Source: Arthrobacter_D sp015752045
Lineage (GTDB): Bacteria > Actinomycetota > Actinomycetes > Actinomycetales > Micrococcaceae
DNA length: 64,000 nt
Assembly: GCF_015752045.1 (NCBI RefSeq)
Contig: NZ_JADOUS010000006.1
Span: 1 to 64,000 of the forward strand
Reading direction: 5' to 3'
Part shown: one piece after another, positions 19,571 through 29,172 of the stretch
Numbering within the stretch: position 1 is the stretch's first letter
Layout of the letters: each line of letters opens with the position of its first letter
Program-made: the position numbers and the translations under genes
Notes under the pieces: generated by a model
Databases searched by the model: none
Seen by the model: the letters and a program-made list of their open reading frames with translations, nothing else
What the model was told of the DNA's origin: nothing

Positions 19571-21253
19571 GTGGCACATCTCGACGTATCCGGTATCGAA
19601 TACTTCCTCTCCGACGGCAGGCAGCTGCTCAACGGCGTCGCCTTCAAGGTCGGTGACGGGCACAAGACCGCCCTGATCGGCCCGAACGGCACGGGCAAGA
19701 CGACCCTCCTACGCATCGTCTCCGGGGACCTGTCCTCCGACGAGGGATCGGTGAGCCGTTCGGGGACGATGGGCATCATGCGTCAGTTCGTCGGCCAGGT
19801 GCGCGACGACTCGACCGTCCGTGACCTCCTCGTCTCCGCCGCGCCGCCCATGCTCGCGACGGTCGCGCAACGGATCGACGACGCCGAACTCGCGATGATG
19901 GAGGCCGACGACGAGCCCACGCAGATGACGTACGCGCAGGCGATCGCCGACTGGGGTGACGCGGGCGGCTACGAGCTCGAGACCACGTGGGACGAGGTCA
20001 CGATGGCCGCCCTCGGCGTCCCGTTCGACCGGGCCCAGTACCGTGCGGCGTCGTCGCTCTCGGGCGGAGAGCAGAAGCGGCTGGTGCTGGAGGCGCTGTT
20101 CTCGGGTCCCGACGAGCTCCTGCTCCTGGACGAACCCGACAACTACCTGGACGTACCCGGCAAGCGCTGGCTGGAGGCGAAGCTGCGCGAGTCGAAGAAG
20201 TCGGTGCTGTTCGTCAGCCACGACCGCGAGCTGCTCGCCAACGCGGCGACCCGCATCGTGACGCTGGAACCCGGCGCCCTCGGGGCGTCGTCGTGGACCC
20301 ACGGCGGCGGCTTCGAGACCTACCTGAAGGCACGGGAGGACCGCAACGCGCGGTTCGAGGAGCTGCGCAAGCGCTGGGACGAGGAGCACCTCAAGCTCAA
20401 GGAACTCGTCAACATGTACAAGAACAAGGCGGCATTCCGCTCGGACATGGCGAACCGCTACCACGCGGCGCAGACCAGGCTGGCGAAGTTCCTCGAAGCC
20501 GGCCCGCCGGAGGCCATCCCCCTCGAGCAGAACGTGTCGATGCGGCTGGCCGGTGGGCGGACCGCCAAGCGCGCCGTCGTCGCGCAGAAACTCGAACTCA
20601 CGGGCCTCATGAAGCCCTTCAGCACCGAGATCTGGTTCGGCGACCGGGTCGGCGTGCTGGGCTCCAACGGCTCGGGCAAGTCGCACTTCCTGCGGTTGCT
20701 GGCCGGCGGCGGGTCCGATCCGGACAAGGAGCACCAGCCCGTGTCCGACGTCGACATCGCTGCCGTGCCGCACGAGGGCTCCGTGAAGCTGGGTGCGCGG
20801 ATCCGCCCCGGGTTCTTCGCGCAGACGCATTCCCGCCCGGATCTCCTCGGCCGGACCCTCGTGGACATCCTGCACCGCGGCGACGAGCACCGGTCGGGGC
20901 TGGGCCGGGAGGCCGCGTCCGCCGTGCTCGACCGTTACGGACTCGCCACCCAGGCGGAGCAGCCGTACGACTCCCTGTCCGGCGGGCAGCAGGCGCGGCT
21001 GCAGATCCTGCTGCTGGAACTCTCCGGCGCCACCCTCCTGCTGCTCGACGAGCCGACGGACAACCTCGACCTTCATTCGGCGGAGGCGCTGGAGCACGCC
21101 ATCGACGCCTTCGAGGGGACGGTCATCGCCGTCACCCACGACCGCTGGTTCGCGCGGAGCTTCGACCGCTTCCTGGTCTTCGGTTCGGACGGGAAGGTGT
21201 ACGAGACGGAGGAGCCCGTCTGGGACGAAAGCAGGGTCGTCCGTTCACGGTAG
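19571..21253 (+). CDS. ABC-F family ATPase
   Basis: A 560-residue soluble protein with two ABC domains and no membrane segment. First domain: Walker A GPNGTGKTT, signature LSGGEQKR, Walker B LLLLDEPDNYLD. Second: GSNGSGKSH, LSGGQQAR, LLLLDEPTDNLD. A charged interdomain linker (EELRKRWDEEHLKLKELVNMYKN begins it) matches ABC-F proteins that act at the ribosomal E site in translation or antibiotic protection. No partner permease is adjacent. The GTG at 19571 is the start; a DnaA-box-like array follows the stop. Confidence 0.9.
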   Translation: MAHLDVSGIEYFLSDGRQLLNGVAFKVGDGHKTALIGPNGTGKTTLLRIVSGDLSSDEGSVSRSGTMGIMRQFVGQVRDDSTVRDLLVSAAPPMLATVAQRIDDAELAMMEADDEPTQMTYAQAIADWGDAGGYELETTWDEVTMAALGVPFDRAQYRAASSLSGGEQKRLVLEALFSGPDELLLLDEPDNYLDVPGKRWLEAKLRESKKSVLFVSHDRELLANAATRIVTLEPGALGASSWTHGGGFETYLKAREDRNARFEELRKRWDEEHLKLKELVNMYKNKAAFRSDMANRYHAAQTRLAKFLEAGPPEAIPLEQNVSMRLAGGRTAKRAVVAQKLELTGLMKPFSTEIWFGDRVGVLGSNGSGKSHFLRLLAGGGSDPDKEHQPVSDVDIAAVPHEGSVKLGARIRPGFFAQTHSRPDLLGRTLVDILHRGDEHRSGLGREAASAVLDRYGLATQAEQPYDSLSGGQQARLQILLLELSGATLLLLDEPTDNLDLHSAEALEHAIDAFEGTVIAVTHDRWFARSFDRFLVFGSDGKVYETEEPVWDESRVVRSR

Positions 21254-21259
21254 GACTCG

Positions 21260-21316
21260 TCGTCCACACGTCCTCCACACGCTTTCCACAGACTTATCCC
21301 CAACCGGTGGATAAGT
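21260..21316 (+). promoter_or_regulatory. Array of DnaA-box-like 9-mers
   Basis: Five 9-mers resemble the actinobacterial DnaA box TT(G/A)TCCACA: TCGTCCACA at 21260 (one mismatch), TCCTCCACA at 21271 (two), CTTTCCACA at 21282 (two), TTATCCCCA at 21294 (one) and reverse TTATCCACC at 21306 (one). Start-to-start spacing is 11-12 bp. The last two form a dyad ACTTATCC/GGATAAGT. The array sits between the ABC-F stop and the next start at 21435. Confidence 0.45.
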
Positions 21317-21434
21317 AGCGGTTCCACGTCGCGCTCGGGCGGGGCGCTGTCCCGGCGCACCCGCGCCCTTGTAGGGTGGTCCGCGGCGCGCCGGAATGAG
21401 CACCGGGCGCCGCACCGACTCGGATGGGGGATTC

Positions 21435-22616
21435 ATGGGGACGGAGAGGGGTGCCGGCCGGACCACCGTCGGCGACGCCCGGCCGGAGGGGCCGAAGGTG
21501 CCGGTGGAGACCGCCGACGCCGGCACGCCTGAGTCGCGTCGGCGGGCGTCACGGCTCCCGGGGGGCCGTCGTCCCGAGCGGGCCGGACTCCACGGAGTCC
21601 TCGCGCCCAGGGCTGCGCGGGTCGGCACGGCAGTCGTCCTCGCCCTGATCATCGGAGTCCTGGCGGTCCACCTGGTCAACCAGTCGTCCTTCGGCCCCCA
21701 CAAGCCCGTCGAGGCGTACCTCGACGCCCTCGTGGCGGGCGACGCGGAGACCGCCGGTACCCTGATCGGGACCGGCGCGGGCCCGGCCGGCCTGCTGTCC
21801 GATGCGGTGTACGGGGCGGCGGAGAATCGGGTGTCCGGCTACGAGGTCCGCGACATCGCGGTCGAGGGGGACTCGGCGACGGTGGTGGCCGACCTGACCC
21901 AGGACGGAGCCGCCACCCCCCGCGAGTTCACCCTGACGCGCACCGGATCCACGGCCCTGATCTTCGACGAGTGGCGGCTCGACGGTCCCGCACCGGTCGG
22001 CGACGTCGGCGTGGTGGTCCCGCAGGGCTTCGCGACGCTCACGGTCAACGGAGCGGACGTGGCCCTGCCCGCCGGCGATGCCGATCTCTACGCGGGGCTC
22101 CGTTCGCTGACACTTCCGGCCCTTCCGGGCACCTACGTCGTCTCCCCGCCGCCGCCGTCGACCTACCTGTCCTACGGCGATGAACAGTCGATCGTCGTCC
22201 CGGCCGATCCGGAGTCGGCGCCGCCCGGGGTGCTGATCGAGGCCGCGCCGACGCCCGCCGTCGAGGACGACGCCGTCGCGCAGGTCACCGAGGCGCTCGC
22301 AGCGTGCATCGCATCCACCGACGATGCCCCGAGCGGGTGCCCCAACCGGTCCTACCTGTTCGGGGATCCCGAGGACGTGCGCGGACCGCGCTGGACCCTG
22401 GACCGCGACCCGACCTTCACCCTCGAGCCGTCCTACGAGCCCGGCGTCTACCGACTGCTGTCCGACGACGCCGAGGCCACCTTCTCGTACGAGCGGAATG
22501 CCGAGTTCGAGGACTCGTCGCCCCCGCGGTGGGAGCGGGAGGAGGATACGCAGACCCTTTTCATCAGTGCCACCGTGACCGTCACCGCCGAGGCGATCGA
22601 GGTGGACCTGGACTAG
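21435..22616 (+). CDS. Single-pass membrane-anchored protein of unknown function
   Basis: A 393-residue protein. A basic cytoplasmic N-terminus of about 65 residues is followed by one hydrophobic segment (VGTAVVLALIIGVLAVHLV) and an extracytoplasmic part. After the membrane, residues about 90-160 look like a DUF4878/NTF2-like fold (VEAYLDALVAGDAETAGTLI), ending with FDEWRLDGPAP. The rest is beta-rich with a PPPPSTY turn and two cysteines (AACIASTDDAPSGCPNR) that could form a disulfide. No enzymatic motif. GGGGGA just upstream supports the ATG at 21435. The DnaA-box-like array lies 120 bp upstream. Confidence 0.75.
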   Translation: MGTERGAGRTTVGDARPEGPKVPVETADAGTPESRRRASRLPGGRRPERAGLHGVLAPRAARVGTAVVLALIIGVLAVHLVNQSSFGPHKPVEAYLDALVAGDAETAGTLIGTGAGPAGLLSDAVYGAAENRVSGYEVRDIAVEGDSATVVADLTQDGAATPREFTLTRTGSTALIFDEWRLDGPAPVGDVGVVVPQGFATLTVNGADVALPAGDADLYAGLRSLTLPALPGTYVVSPPPPSTYLSYGDEQSIVVPADPESAPPGVLIEAAPTPAVEDDAVAQVTEALAACIASTDDAPSGCPNRSYLFGDPEDVRGPRWTLDRDPTFTLEPSYEPGVYRLLSDDAEATFSYERNAEFEDSSPPRWEREEDTQTLFISATVTVTAEAIEVDLD

Positions 22617-22673
22617 GGGACGCGCGGACGGCGCCCGTTTGAAGTGCGCGGCGGCGCCCCCTACGGTTGCAGG

Positions 22674-23894
22674 ATGAATCCCTCCGTCCGAGCCGCCATG
22701 TTCGCCACGTACGCGATCTTCGGGCTCAACGGGCTCGTCTTCGCCAGCTGGGCCGCGCGGATCCCCGCCGCCTCGAGCACCCTGGACCTGGGCTCCGGCC
22801 AGACGGGGACCCTCCTGCTCATCGGAGCCGCCGGCTCGGTCCTGTCCCTGCCGCTGGCGGGCCTCGCCGCCGCCCGCTTCGGGACCGGCAACACGGTCCG
22901 CCTCGGGGGAACCGCGGCCGGCCTGGCTGCGGGCGCCGTCGCGCTCGGCCTCGTCACCGTCTCGGTACCGGTGGTCGCCGTCGGGCTGTTCCTCTTCGGG
23001 AGCGGCATCGCCCTCTGGGACGTGGGACAGAACATCGAGGGGGCCGACGTCGAGCGCCGGGTGGGGCGGACCATCATGCCGCGCTTCCATGCGGCCTTCA
23101 GCGGCGGAGCCTTCGTGGGTGCCCTGATCGGGGCGGGACTGTCGGCGCTCGACGTCCCGCTCTCCACGCACCTCGTCGCCGTCGCCGCCCTCAGCCTCAC
23201 CGTGTCGCTGTGGACGCCGCGCTACTTCCTGCCGGACACAGCCGGCGGCGGGGCGGCATCCGGCACGGAGCCGCGCCGATCCCGCGGCAGGGGCCTCGGC
23301 GCGTGGGGTGAGCCCCGGACCCTGCTGATCGGCCTCGTGGTGCTGGGCGCCGCGCTGACCGAGGGTGCCGCGAACGACTGGGTGGCGAAGGCCACCGTGG
23401 ACGGGCTGGGGACCTCGGAGAGCACCGGCGCCGTCATGTTCGCCGTCTTCGTCGCCGCCATGACGGCGCTGCGCTTCGTCGGCGGGCCCCTGATCGACCG
23501 GTTCGGCCGGGTCCGGATCCTCCAGGCCGGCCTGGGCTCCTCGCTCGCGGGACTCGTGCTGTTCGTCGTCGCTCCCACTGTGCCGCTGGCCGCCGTCGGT
23601 GCCGTCCTCTGGGGCGCGGGAGCGGCGCTCGGTTTCCCGATGGGCATGTCCGCCGCGGCGGACGACCCCGAGCATGCCGCGGCGCGGGTCTCGGTGGTCT
23701 CCACCATCGGGTACACGGCGTTCCTCGCCGGCCCGCCGCTCCTCGGTTTCCTCGGCGACGTCGTCGGGATCCGCACCGCCCTGCTCGCCGTGGGGGTCGC
23801 CGTCCTGGCGTCGTTCCTCGTCGCACCGGCCGCACGCGAGCGGACCGCCGACGCCACCGGAGCATTGCGGACAAGTCCTGACCGAATCCCCTAG
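22674..23894 (+). CDS. Major facilitator superfamily transporter (YbjJ-like)
   Basis: A 406-residue protein with about 12 hydrophobic segments and no signal peptide. It begins with FGLNGLVFASWAARIP, typical of YbjJ/fucose-permease-like MFS carriers. The mid-protein segment MFAVFVAAMTALRFVGGPLIDRFGR is an MFS motif A-like loop. Substrate cannot be predicted. It is separate from the exporter genes downstream (35-bp gap), although co-transcription is possible. Confidence 0.85.
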   Translation: MNPSVRAAMFATYAIFGLNGLVFASWAARIPAASSTLDLGSGQTGTLLLIGAAGSVLSLPLAGLAAARFGTGNTVRLGGTAAGLAAGAVALGLVTVSVPVVAVGLFLFGSGIALWDVGQNIEGADVERRVGRTIMPRFHAAFSGGAFVGALIGAGLSALDVPLSTHLVAVAALSLTVSLWTPRYFLPDTAGGGAASGTEPRRSRGRGLGAWGEPRTLLIGLVVLGAALTEGAANDWVAKATVDGLGTSESTGAVMFAVFVAAMTALRFVGGPLIDRFGRVRILQAGLGSSLAGLVLFVVAPTVPLAAVGAVLWGAGAALGFPMGMSAAADDPEHAAARVSVVSTIGYTAFLAGPPLLGFLGDVVGIRTALLAVGVAVLASFLVAPAARERTADATGALRTSPDRIP

Positions 23895-23928
23895 GAATCG
23901 TCGGAGGCCGGGTCCTACCCTGTTTCCC

Positions 23929-24918
23929 ATGGCGATTATCGAGGCAGAAGGTCTGAAGAAGACCTATTCGTCGAAGAGCGGGCCCGTGCATGCGCTCGAC
24001 GGCATGAATCTCTCCGTTCCCCAGGGAACAGTCAAGGCCCTGCTGGGGCCGAACGGTGCGGGGAAGACCACCGTGGTCAAGATCCTCACCACCCTCATCC
24101 AGCCGACGGCGGGCACGGCCCACATCGACGGGATCGACGTCCGGCGGAACCCGAAGGCGGCGCGCCGCATCATCGGCGTCTCCGGCCAGTACGCAGCCGT
24201 GGACGAGAACCTCACCGGGCTCGAGAACCTCGAGATGGTGGGCCGTCTGTACCATCTGGGCGGCCGGGAGGCGCGACGCCGGGCGCAGGAGCTGATCGAC
24301 CAGTTCGAACTGACGGAGGCCGGAAACCGCCCCGTCAAGGGGTTCTCCGGCGGCATGCGACGCCGGATCGACCTCGCCGGCGCCCTGGTCATCAACCCCA
24401 AGATCCTCTTCCTGGACGAACCGACCACGGGGCTCGATCCCCGGAGCAGGATCTCGCTGTGGGGCATCATCCAGGACCTCGTCAAGGACGGCACCACGCT
24501 GCTGCTGACCACGCAGTACCTCGAGGAGGCGGACCAGCTCTCGGACGACATCGCGGTGATCGACGGCGGGCGGACCATCGCCGAGGGCACCTCGGACCAG
24601 CTGAAGGCGCAGATCGGCGGGCATCGCGTGGTGGTGTCGCTCGTGGACGCAGCCGACGCCGGGGCCGCGACGGAGATCCTCGCGCGCCACGGGGAGGGCG
24701 TGCCCGTGGTCGGCGCCGACGGCCGCGGCATCGAGGTCGCGGTCACCGAGGGCCCGCGGGCCCTCCAGTACATCCTGTCCGACCTCGGGGAGGGCGGGAT
24801 CCACCTGCACGACGCCGGCATGCGGCGCCCGAGCCTCGACGACGTGTTCCTCCAGCTCACGGGGCACCGCGCGGAGGACACCGAGCAGTCAGCACCCCAG
24901 AAGGAGACAGCAGCATGA
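23929..24918 (+). CDS. ABC transporter ATP-binding protein (DrrA-type)
   Basis: A 329-residue ATPase with Walker A GPNGAGKTT, Q-loop SGQYAAVDENLTG, signature FSGGMRRR, Walker B ILFLDEPTTGLD and H-loop-region LLTTQYLEEAD (Gln replaces the switch His, as in DrrA). The C-terminal 90 residues match the DrrA extension. Its stop overlaps the permease start in an ATGA junction. DrrA-type exporters pump hydrophobic drugs or lipids; the substrate here is unknown. Confidence 0.92.
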   Translation: MAIIEAEGLKKTYSSKSGPVHALDGMNLSVPQGTVKALLGPNGAGKTTVVKILTTLIQPTAGTAHIDGIDVRRNPKAARRIIGVSGQYAAVDENLTGLENLEMVGRLYHLGGREARRRAQELIDQFELTEAGNRPVKGFSGGMRRRIDLAGALVINPKILFLDEPTTGLDPRSRISLWGIIQDLVKDGTTLLLTTQYLEEADQLSDDIAVIDGGRTIAEGTSDQLKAQIGGHRVVVSLVDAADAGAATEILARHGEGVPVVGADGRGIEVAVTEGPRALQYILSDLGEGGIHLHDAGMRRPSLDDVFLQLTGHRAEDTEQSAPQKETAA

Positions 24919-25796
24919 GCGTCCTGGCGCCCGAGGACCGGCAGCCGGAGAACCAGGGACCGGATCGGACGCCGCGGGGCACCGCTCCCGCCCGGTCGTC
25001 CGACCTGGCCATGTGGTTCTCCGACGGGTGGACCGTCACCAAGCGGAACCTCATCAAACTGAAGCGCTCGCCGGACATGCTGGTCTTCGCCGTCCTGCAG
25101 CCCATCATGTTCGTGCTGCTGTTCAGCCAGATCTACGGCGGCTCCATCCAGGTGGAGGGCAGCGACTACACCCAGTACCTGATGGCCGGCATCTTCGCGC
25201 AGACGGTGATCTTCGGATCCACGTTCTCCGGCTCCGCGATGGCCCAGGACCTCAAGGACGGCATCATCGACCGCTTCCGCACCCTGCCCATGAGCTCGTC
25301 GGCCGTCCTCATCGGACGGACCAACAGCGACCTCGTGCTCAACACGCTCTCCGTGACGATCATGATGGGCACGGGCTTCCTGGTCGGCTGGCGCGTCAAC
25401 ACCCCGCTGACCAGCGTGCTCGCCGGCATCGGCCTGCTGCTGCTCTTCTCCTACGCCTTCAGCTGGGTCATGGCGCTGCTGGGCATGTCGGTGAAGAGCC
25501 CGGAGGTCATCAACAACGCCTCCTTCATGATCCTGTTCCCGCTCACGTTCATCTCGATCGCCTTCGTCCAGTCCCAGAACCTCCCGGGGCCGCTGGAGAC
25601 CTTCGCGAACTGGAACCCGGTCTCCGCGCTGGTCCAGGCGGTCCGTGAACTGTTCGGCAACACCGGGACCGTTCCCACTCCCGATGTGTGGCCCATGCAG
25701 AACGCCCTCCTGACCGTGCTGATCGGGGCAACGCTCATGCTCGTGGTCTTCGTACCGCTCTGCGTCCGGAAGTTCGCGTCCATCAGCAGCCGCTAG
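24915..25796 (+). CDS. ABC-2 type permease (DrrB-type)
   Basis: A 293-residue integral membrane protein with about six hydrophobic segments after a 50-residue polar N-terminus. It includes RSPDMLVFAVLQPIMFVLLF and the ABC-2 block LKDGIIDRFRTLPMSSSAVLIGR. It pairs with the DrrA-type ATPase at 23929-24918 (4-bp overlap, coupled translation). Together they form a drug-exporter-like ABC pair. Confidence 0.92.
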   Translation: MSVLAPEDRQPENQGPDRTPRGTAPARSSDLAMWFSDGWTVTKRNLIKLKRSPDMLVFAVLQPIMFVLLFSQIYGGSIQVEGSDYTQYLMAGIFAQTVIFGSTFSGSAMAQDLKDGIIDRFRTLPMSSSAVLIGRTNSDLVLNTLSVTIMMGTGFLVGWRVNTPLTSVLAGIGLLLLFSYAFSWVMALLGMSVKSPEVINNASFMILFPLTFISIAFVQSQNLPGPLETFANWNPVSALVQAVRELFGNTGTVPTPDVWPMQNALLTVLIGATLMLVVFVPLCVRKFASISSR

Positions 25797-25871
25797 CCGC
25801 ACCGGCCCGGTCGGCGTCGTCGCGTCGTCGCGTCGTCCGAAAGAGGTACTGGAGCGACCCCTCGATCATCC

Positions 25872-25900
25872 CTGGGGCCGGTGACCCGCGCCGGCCCCAG
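25872..25900 (+). terminator. Hairpin terminating the DrrAB-like unit
   Basis: CTGGGGCCGG, nine bases and CCGGCCCCAG form a perfect 10-bp stem 76 bp after the permease stop and 68 bp before the next ATPase start. A short (GTC)n-rich stretch lies upstream at about 25812-25838. Confidence 0.55.
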
Positions 25901-25967
25901 GCCTAATGTTGATAGGGGAGCCGCACCTGCGGCATCCCGGACGTGGAACCACGCAAAGGACGCAGCC

Positions 25968-26915
25968 ATGATCGAGGCACAGGCCCTCTCGAAGCGGTAC
26001 GGCGCCAAGGCGGCGGTCGACGCCGTCTCCTTCACCGTCCAGCCCGGCAAGGTGACCGGCTTCCTCGGCCCGAACGGTGCCGGCAAGTCCACTACGATGC
26101 GCATGATCGTCGGGCTCGACAACCCGTCAGGCGGTCGCGTCACCGTCAATGGACGGCCCTACGCCCAGCACAGGGCCCCGCTCCGGGAAGTGGGTGCGCT
26201 CCTCGACGCGAAGGCCGTCCACACCAAGCGCTCCGCCTACAACCACCTCCGGGCCATGGCGGCGACCCATGGCATCCCGAACAGCCGGGTCAGGGAGGTC
26301 ATCGAACTCACCGGTCTCGGCCCCGTGGCGAAGAAGCGGGTCGGCGGTTTCTCCCTCGGCATGGGCCAGCGCCTCGGTATCGCGGCCGCCCTCCTCGGCG
26401 ATCCCCACACGGTCATCCTGGACGAGCCCGTGAACGGCCTCGACCCGGAGGGCGTGCAGTGGGTCCGCCATCTCGCGAAGGGTCTCGCGTCCGAGGGGCG
26501 TACGGTCTTCCTGTCCTCGCACCTCATGTCGGAGATGGCGATGACGGCGGACCACCTCATCGTGATCGGCCGCGGCCGCATCATCGCCGACGCCCCTATC
26601 CAGTCGATCATCGACGGGCAGGGCAAGGCCCGGGTCAGGGTGCGGGCGGACCGCCCCCAGGACCTGCTCGGCAGCCTTGCCGGGGAGGGTGTCACCTCCC
26701 AGGTGCTCGAGCCCGAACTGGTCGAGATCACCGGGGTGGAGCCCCGCCGCATCGCGGAGGTCGCCCTCCGGGAGCACGTCCTCGTGTACGAGCTCACGCC
26801 CCTGCAGGTGTCCCTCGAGGACGCCTACATGCAGCTCACCCAGACCGAGGTCGAGTACCACTCGCACGCCCTGCCCGCCGCCGGCGAGGCCCCTGCTCCC
26901 GTGGAAGGACGCTGA
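25968..26915 (+). CDS. ABC transporter ATP-binding protein
   Basis: A 315-residue ATPase with Walker A GPNGAGKST, signature FSLGMGQRLG (a variant of LSGGQ common in bacitracin/lantibiotic exporters), Walker B VILDEPVNGLDPEG and switch histidine in LSSHLMSEM. The C-terminal 90 residues are outside the core domain. The TGATCATG junction with the following permease leaves two bases between stop and start. With the sensor kinase pair downstream it resembles BceAB/EcsA-like self-protection modules (inference). Confidence 0.9.
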   Translation: MIEAQALSKRYGAKAAVDAVSFTVQPGKVTGFLGPNGAGKSTTMRMIVGLDNPSGGRVTVNGRPYAQHRAPLREVGALLDAKAVHTKRSAYNHLRAMAATHGIPNSRVREVIELTGLGPVAKKRVGGFSLGMGQRLGIAAALLGDPHTVILDEPVNGLDPEGVQWVRHLAKGLASEGRTVFLSSHLMSEMAMTADHLIVIGRGRIIADAPIQSIIDGQGKARVRVRADRPQDLLGSLAGEGVTSQVLEPELVEITGVEPRRIAEVALREHVLVYELTPLQVSLEDAYMQLTQTEVEYHSHALPAAGEAPAPVEGR

Positions 26916-26917
26916 TC

Positions 26918-27817
26918 ATGGCAACCTCGACCTCTCCCGCCCCCTCCCACCAACAGCCGCGTCGGCAGGGCGAGCCCGGACCCGGCGTGAACTTCGGCCG
27001 TGTCCTGAAGTCCGAGTGGATCAAGGTGACCACCGTCCCCTCGACCGTCATCCTGATCGTCTCGACCGTCGTCGTGATGGTGGGACTGGCAGCCCTCGCC
27101 GCGTGGGCCATCTCGATCACCCAGCAGGACCTCGGGTCCTCCGGCGCACCCCAGGGCGGCCCCGGTGGCCCGGGCGGGCCCGGCAGCGACTTCGATCCGG
27201 CCAGCCAGGCGTGGGAGATCCCGTCCTCCGGGCTGATCTTCGGGCAGCTGCTGATCGCCTCGCTCGCCGTGGTCCTCATCGCCTCCGAGTGGGCCACCGG
27301 CATGATCCGGTCCACGATGGTCGCCGTCCCGAAGCGCACCCCGGCCCTGCTGGCGAAGAACGTGATCATCGCGATCATCGCCTTCGTCGTCGGCGCCGTG
27401 TCCGCCTTCCTCTCCTACGTCGTGGCCCAGCCGATCCTCGCCGGAGAGGACCTGGACTTCGCCATCACCACCGAGGGCGTCCTGCCCAGCATCCTGAACT
27501 CGGGCAGCTACCTGGCGTTCATCGCGGTCATCTCGATGGGCATCGGGACCCTGCTGCGCAATACGGCGGGCGGCGTGGTCACCGCGGTCGCCCTGTTCTT
27601 CGTGGTTCCGGTGATCATCGTGAACCTGCTCTCCGGCCTGGCCGACTGGATCCCCGACGCCGCCCGCTTCCTCCCGACGAACGCCGGCAACCAGCTGATC
27701 GCCATCTCGACCGGCAGCGACGAGCTGACCCAGTTCCAGGGGGGCCTCGTCATGGCGGCCTGGGCGCTCGTGCTCCTGGTGGCCTCCCTGGTCGTCACCA
27801 GGAAGCGGGATGTCTAG
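26918..27817 (+). CDS. ABC-2 family permease
   Basis: A 299-residue membrane protein with about six hydrophobic segments. After a polar N-terminus it has LKSEWIKVTTVPSTVILIVS, typical of permeases paired with such ATPases. A Gly/Pro-rich external loop (GAPQGGPGGPGGPG) separates segments 1 and 2. It starts two bases after the ATPase stop. Function is export or membrane protection in association with the ATPase; substrate unknown. Confidence 0.88.
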   Translation: MATSTSPAPSHQQPRRQGEPGPGVNFGRVLKSEWIKVTTVPSTVILIVSTVVVMVGLAALAAWAISITQQDLGSSGAPQGGPGGPGGPGSDFDPASQAWEIPSSGLIFGQLLIASLAVVLIASEWATGMIRSTMVAVPKRTPALLAKNVIIAIIAFVVGAVSAFLSYVVAQPILAGEDLDFAITTEGVLPSILNSGSYLAFIAVISMGIGTLLRNTAGGVVTAVALFFVVPVIIVNLLSGLADWIPDAARFLPTNAGNQLIAISTGSDELTQFQGGLVMAAWALVLLVASLVVTRKRDV

Positions 27818-27849
27818 GACCCCGCGACCGGCGCCCGTGATGCGAAGCC

Positions 27850-29172
27850 ATGACTGACAGACCCTTGGTGGGGGAGGCCGCGGAGCGAACGGCCGCGGTC
27901 TCCTTCACCGAGCTCAACGCCCGCCGGCTGGGCCCCTTCCGGCGGTTCTTCCGCAGCCACCCGCGTGCCATGGACGCCGTGGTCATCCTGGTGTTCGTCC
28001 TGTTCGCCTTCCCCAACGCCCTGTTCGCCGTGCTCGATGACGACAACTGGCTCGGCGTGGCCGGGGTGGCGCTGGCCGCTGCAGCGCTGGCCTTCCGCCG
28101 TGATCGGCCGCTGCTCGTGCTCGCATTCGTCGCGGTCCTCGACGTCCCCGTCAGCATCCTGACCGAGGGCGCAGGGAGCAGCGGCGTCGCGACGATGTTC
28201 GCCCTCTACACGGTGGCCGTGGCCTACCCGTTGCGGCAGGCACTCCTCGCCGCCGCGGTGGCGACGGTCTTCTCCGTGAGCGCCCTGTTCCTCATCCCCG
28301 TCAGCACCTTCGGCAGCGCACCGGGCGTGATCTGGCTCCTCAGCGGTTTCATCGTGATGTTCCTGGCCGTCGCCGTCGGCGTCGGCGTCACGGTGCGTCG
28401 GGATCGCGAACACGAGAGCGTGCTGCGCGAGTGGGCGGCGCGCAACGCCGAGCTCGCGTCCGCCGGCGAACGCAACCGGATCGCGCGGGAGATGCACGAC
28501 GTCGTCGCGCATTCGCTGACCGTCATGGTGGCGCTGTCCGACGGCGCCGCCGTCGTCATGAAGCGCGACCCGGAGCGCGCGGCCGCGGTGCTCGGCGAGC
28601 TGTCGGGGACGGGCCGCACGGCCATCGCCGACATGCGCCGCGTCCTCGGCGTCCTGCGCGCGGAGGCCGTGAGCGGGTCCCTCGAGCCGTTGCCGGCGTC
28701 GAGTTCGCTGGCGCAACTGCTGGACGGCTTCCGCGCGGCCGGCCTGCCGCTCAGGGTGACGACGACGGGGCCGAGCCTGCCGCACGATCCGGCGTTCCAG
28801 CTGACCGTGTACCGGATCCTGCAGGAGTCCCTGACCAACGTCCTGCGCTACGGCAAGGGCGTTACGCTGGTCGACGTCGCGATCGTCCGGACCGGGGACG
28901 AGGTGGAGCTCCGGGTGGCTGACGACGGCCGGGGCGCCATGGGGCCCGTCGCGTCCCTCGGCTCCGGTCAGGGCATCGCCGGTATGCGGGAGCGCGCCGC
29001 CATCTACGCAGGCACCGTCGAGTGCGGCGGCCGTCCGTCGGGCGGCTGGCTCGTCGAGGTCTGGCTGACAGTTCCCGACGCCACCGGCGGTACGGGCAAC
29101 CAACGGGGGAAAGAGAAAGATGACCACGCAGCACAGCACACCGGCCACACCCATCAGGGTTCTGCTCGCTGA
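27850..29172 (+). CDS. Sensor histidine kinase (NarL/DesK-type)
   Basis: A 440-residue kinase with four to five hydrophobic segments in residues 42-185, little extracytoplasmic sequence, then a HisKA_3 dimerisation domain with phospho-acceptor H216 in REMHDVVAHSL, and a C-terminal HATPase (LQESLTNVLRYGKG, VADDGRG, GIAGMRERA). Such intramembrane-sensing kinases often detect cell-envelope antibiotics. It follows an ABC exporter by 32 bp, and its last 53 bases overlap the response regulator gene in another frame. Confidence 0.93.
   Translation: MTDRPLVGEAAERTAAVSFTELNARRLGPFRRFFRSHPRAMDAVVILVFVLFAFPNALFAVLDDDNWLGVAGVALAAAALAFRRDRPLLVLAFVAVLDVPVSILTEGAGSSGVATMFALYTVAVAYPLRQALLAAAVATVFSVSALFLIPVSTFGSAPGVIWLLSGFIVMFLAVAVGVGVTVRRDREHESVLREWAARNAELASAGERNRIAREMHDVVAHSLTVMVALSDGAAVVMKRDPERAAAVLGELSGTGRTAIADMRRVLGVLRAEAVSGSLEPLPASSSLAQLLDGFRAAGLPLRVTTTGPSLPHDPAFQLTVYRILQESLTNVLRYGKGVTLVDVAIVRTGDEVELRVADDGRGAMGPVASLGSGQGIAGMRERAAIYAGTVECGGRPSGGWLVEVWLTVPDATGGTGNQRGKEKDDHAAQHTGHTHQGSAR

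Noticed and set aside
21549..23930. 793-residue minus-strand open frame
   Set aside because: Shadow of the anchored protein and the MFS gene; extreme Arg/Gly/Glu composition.
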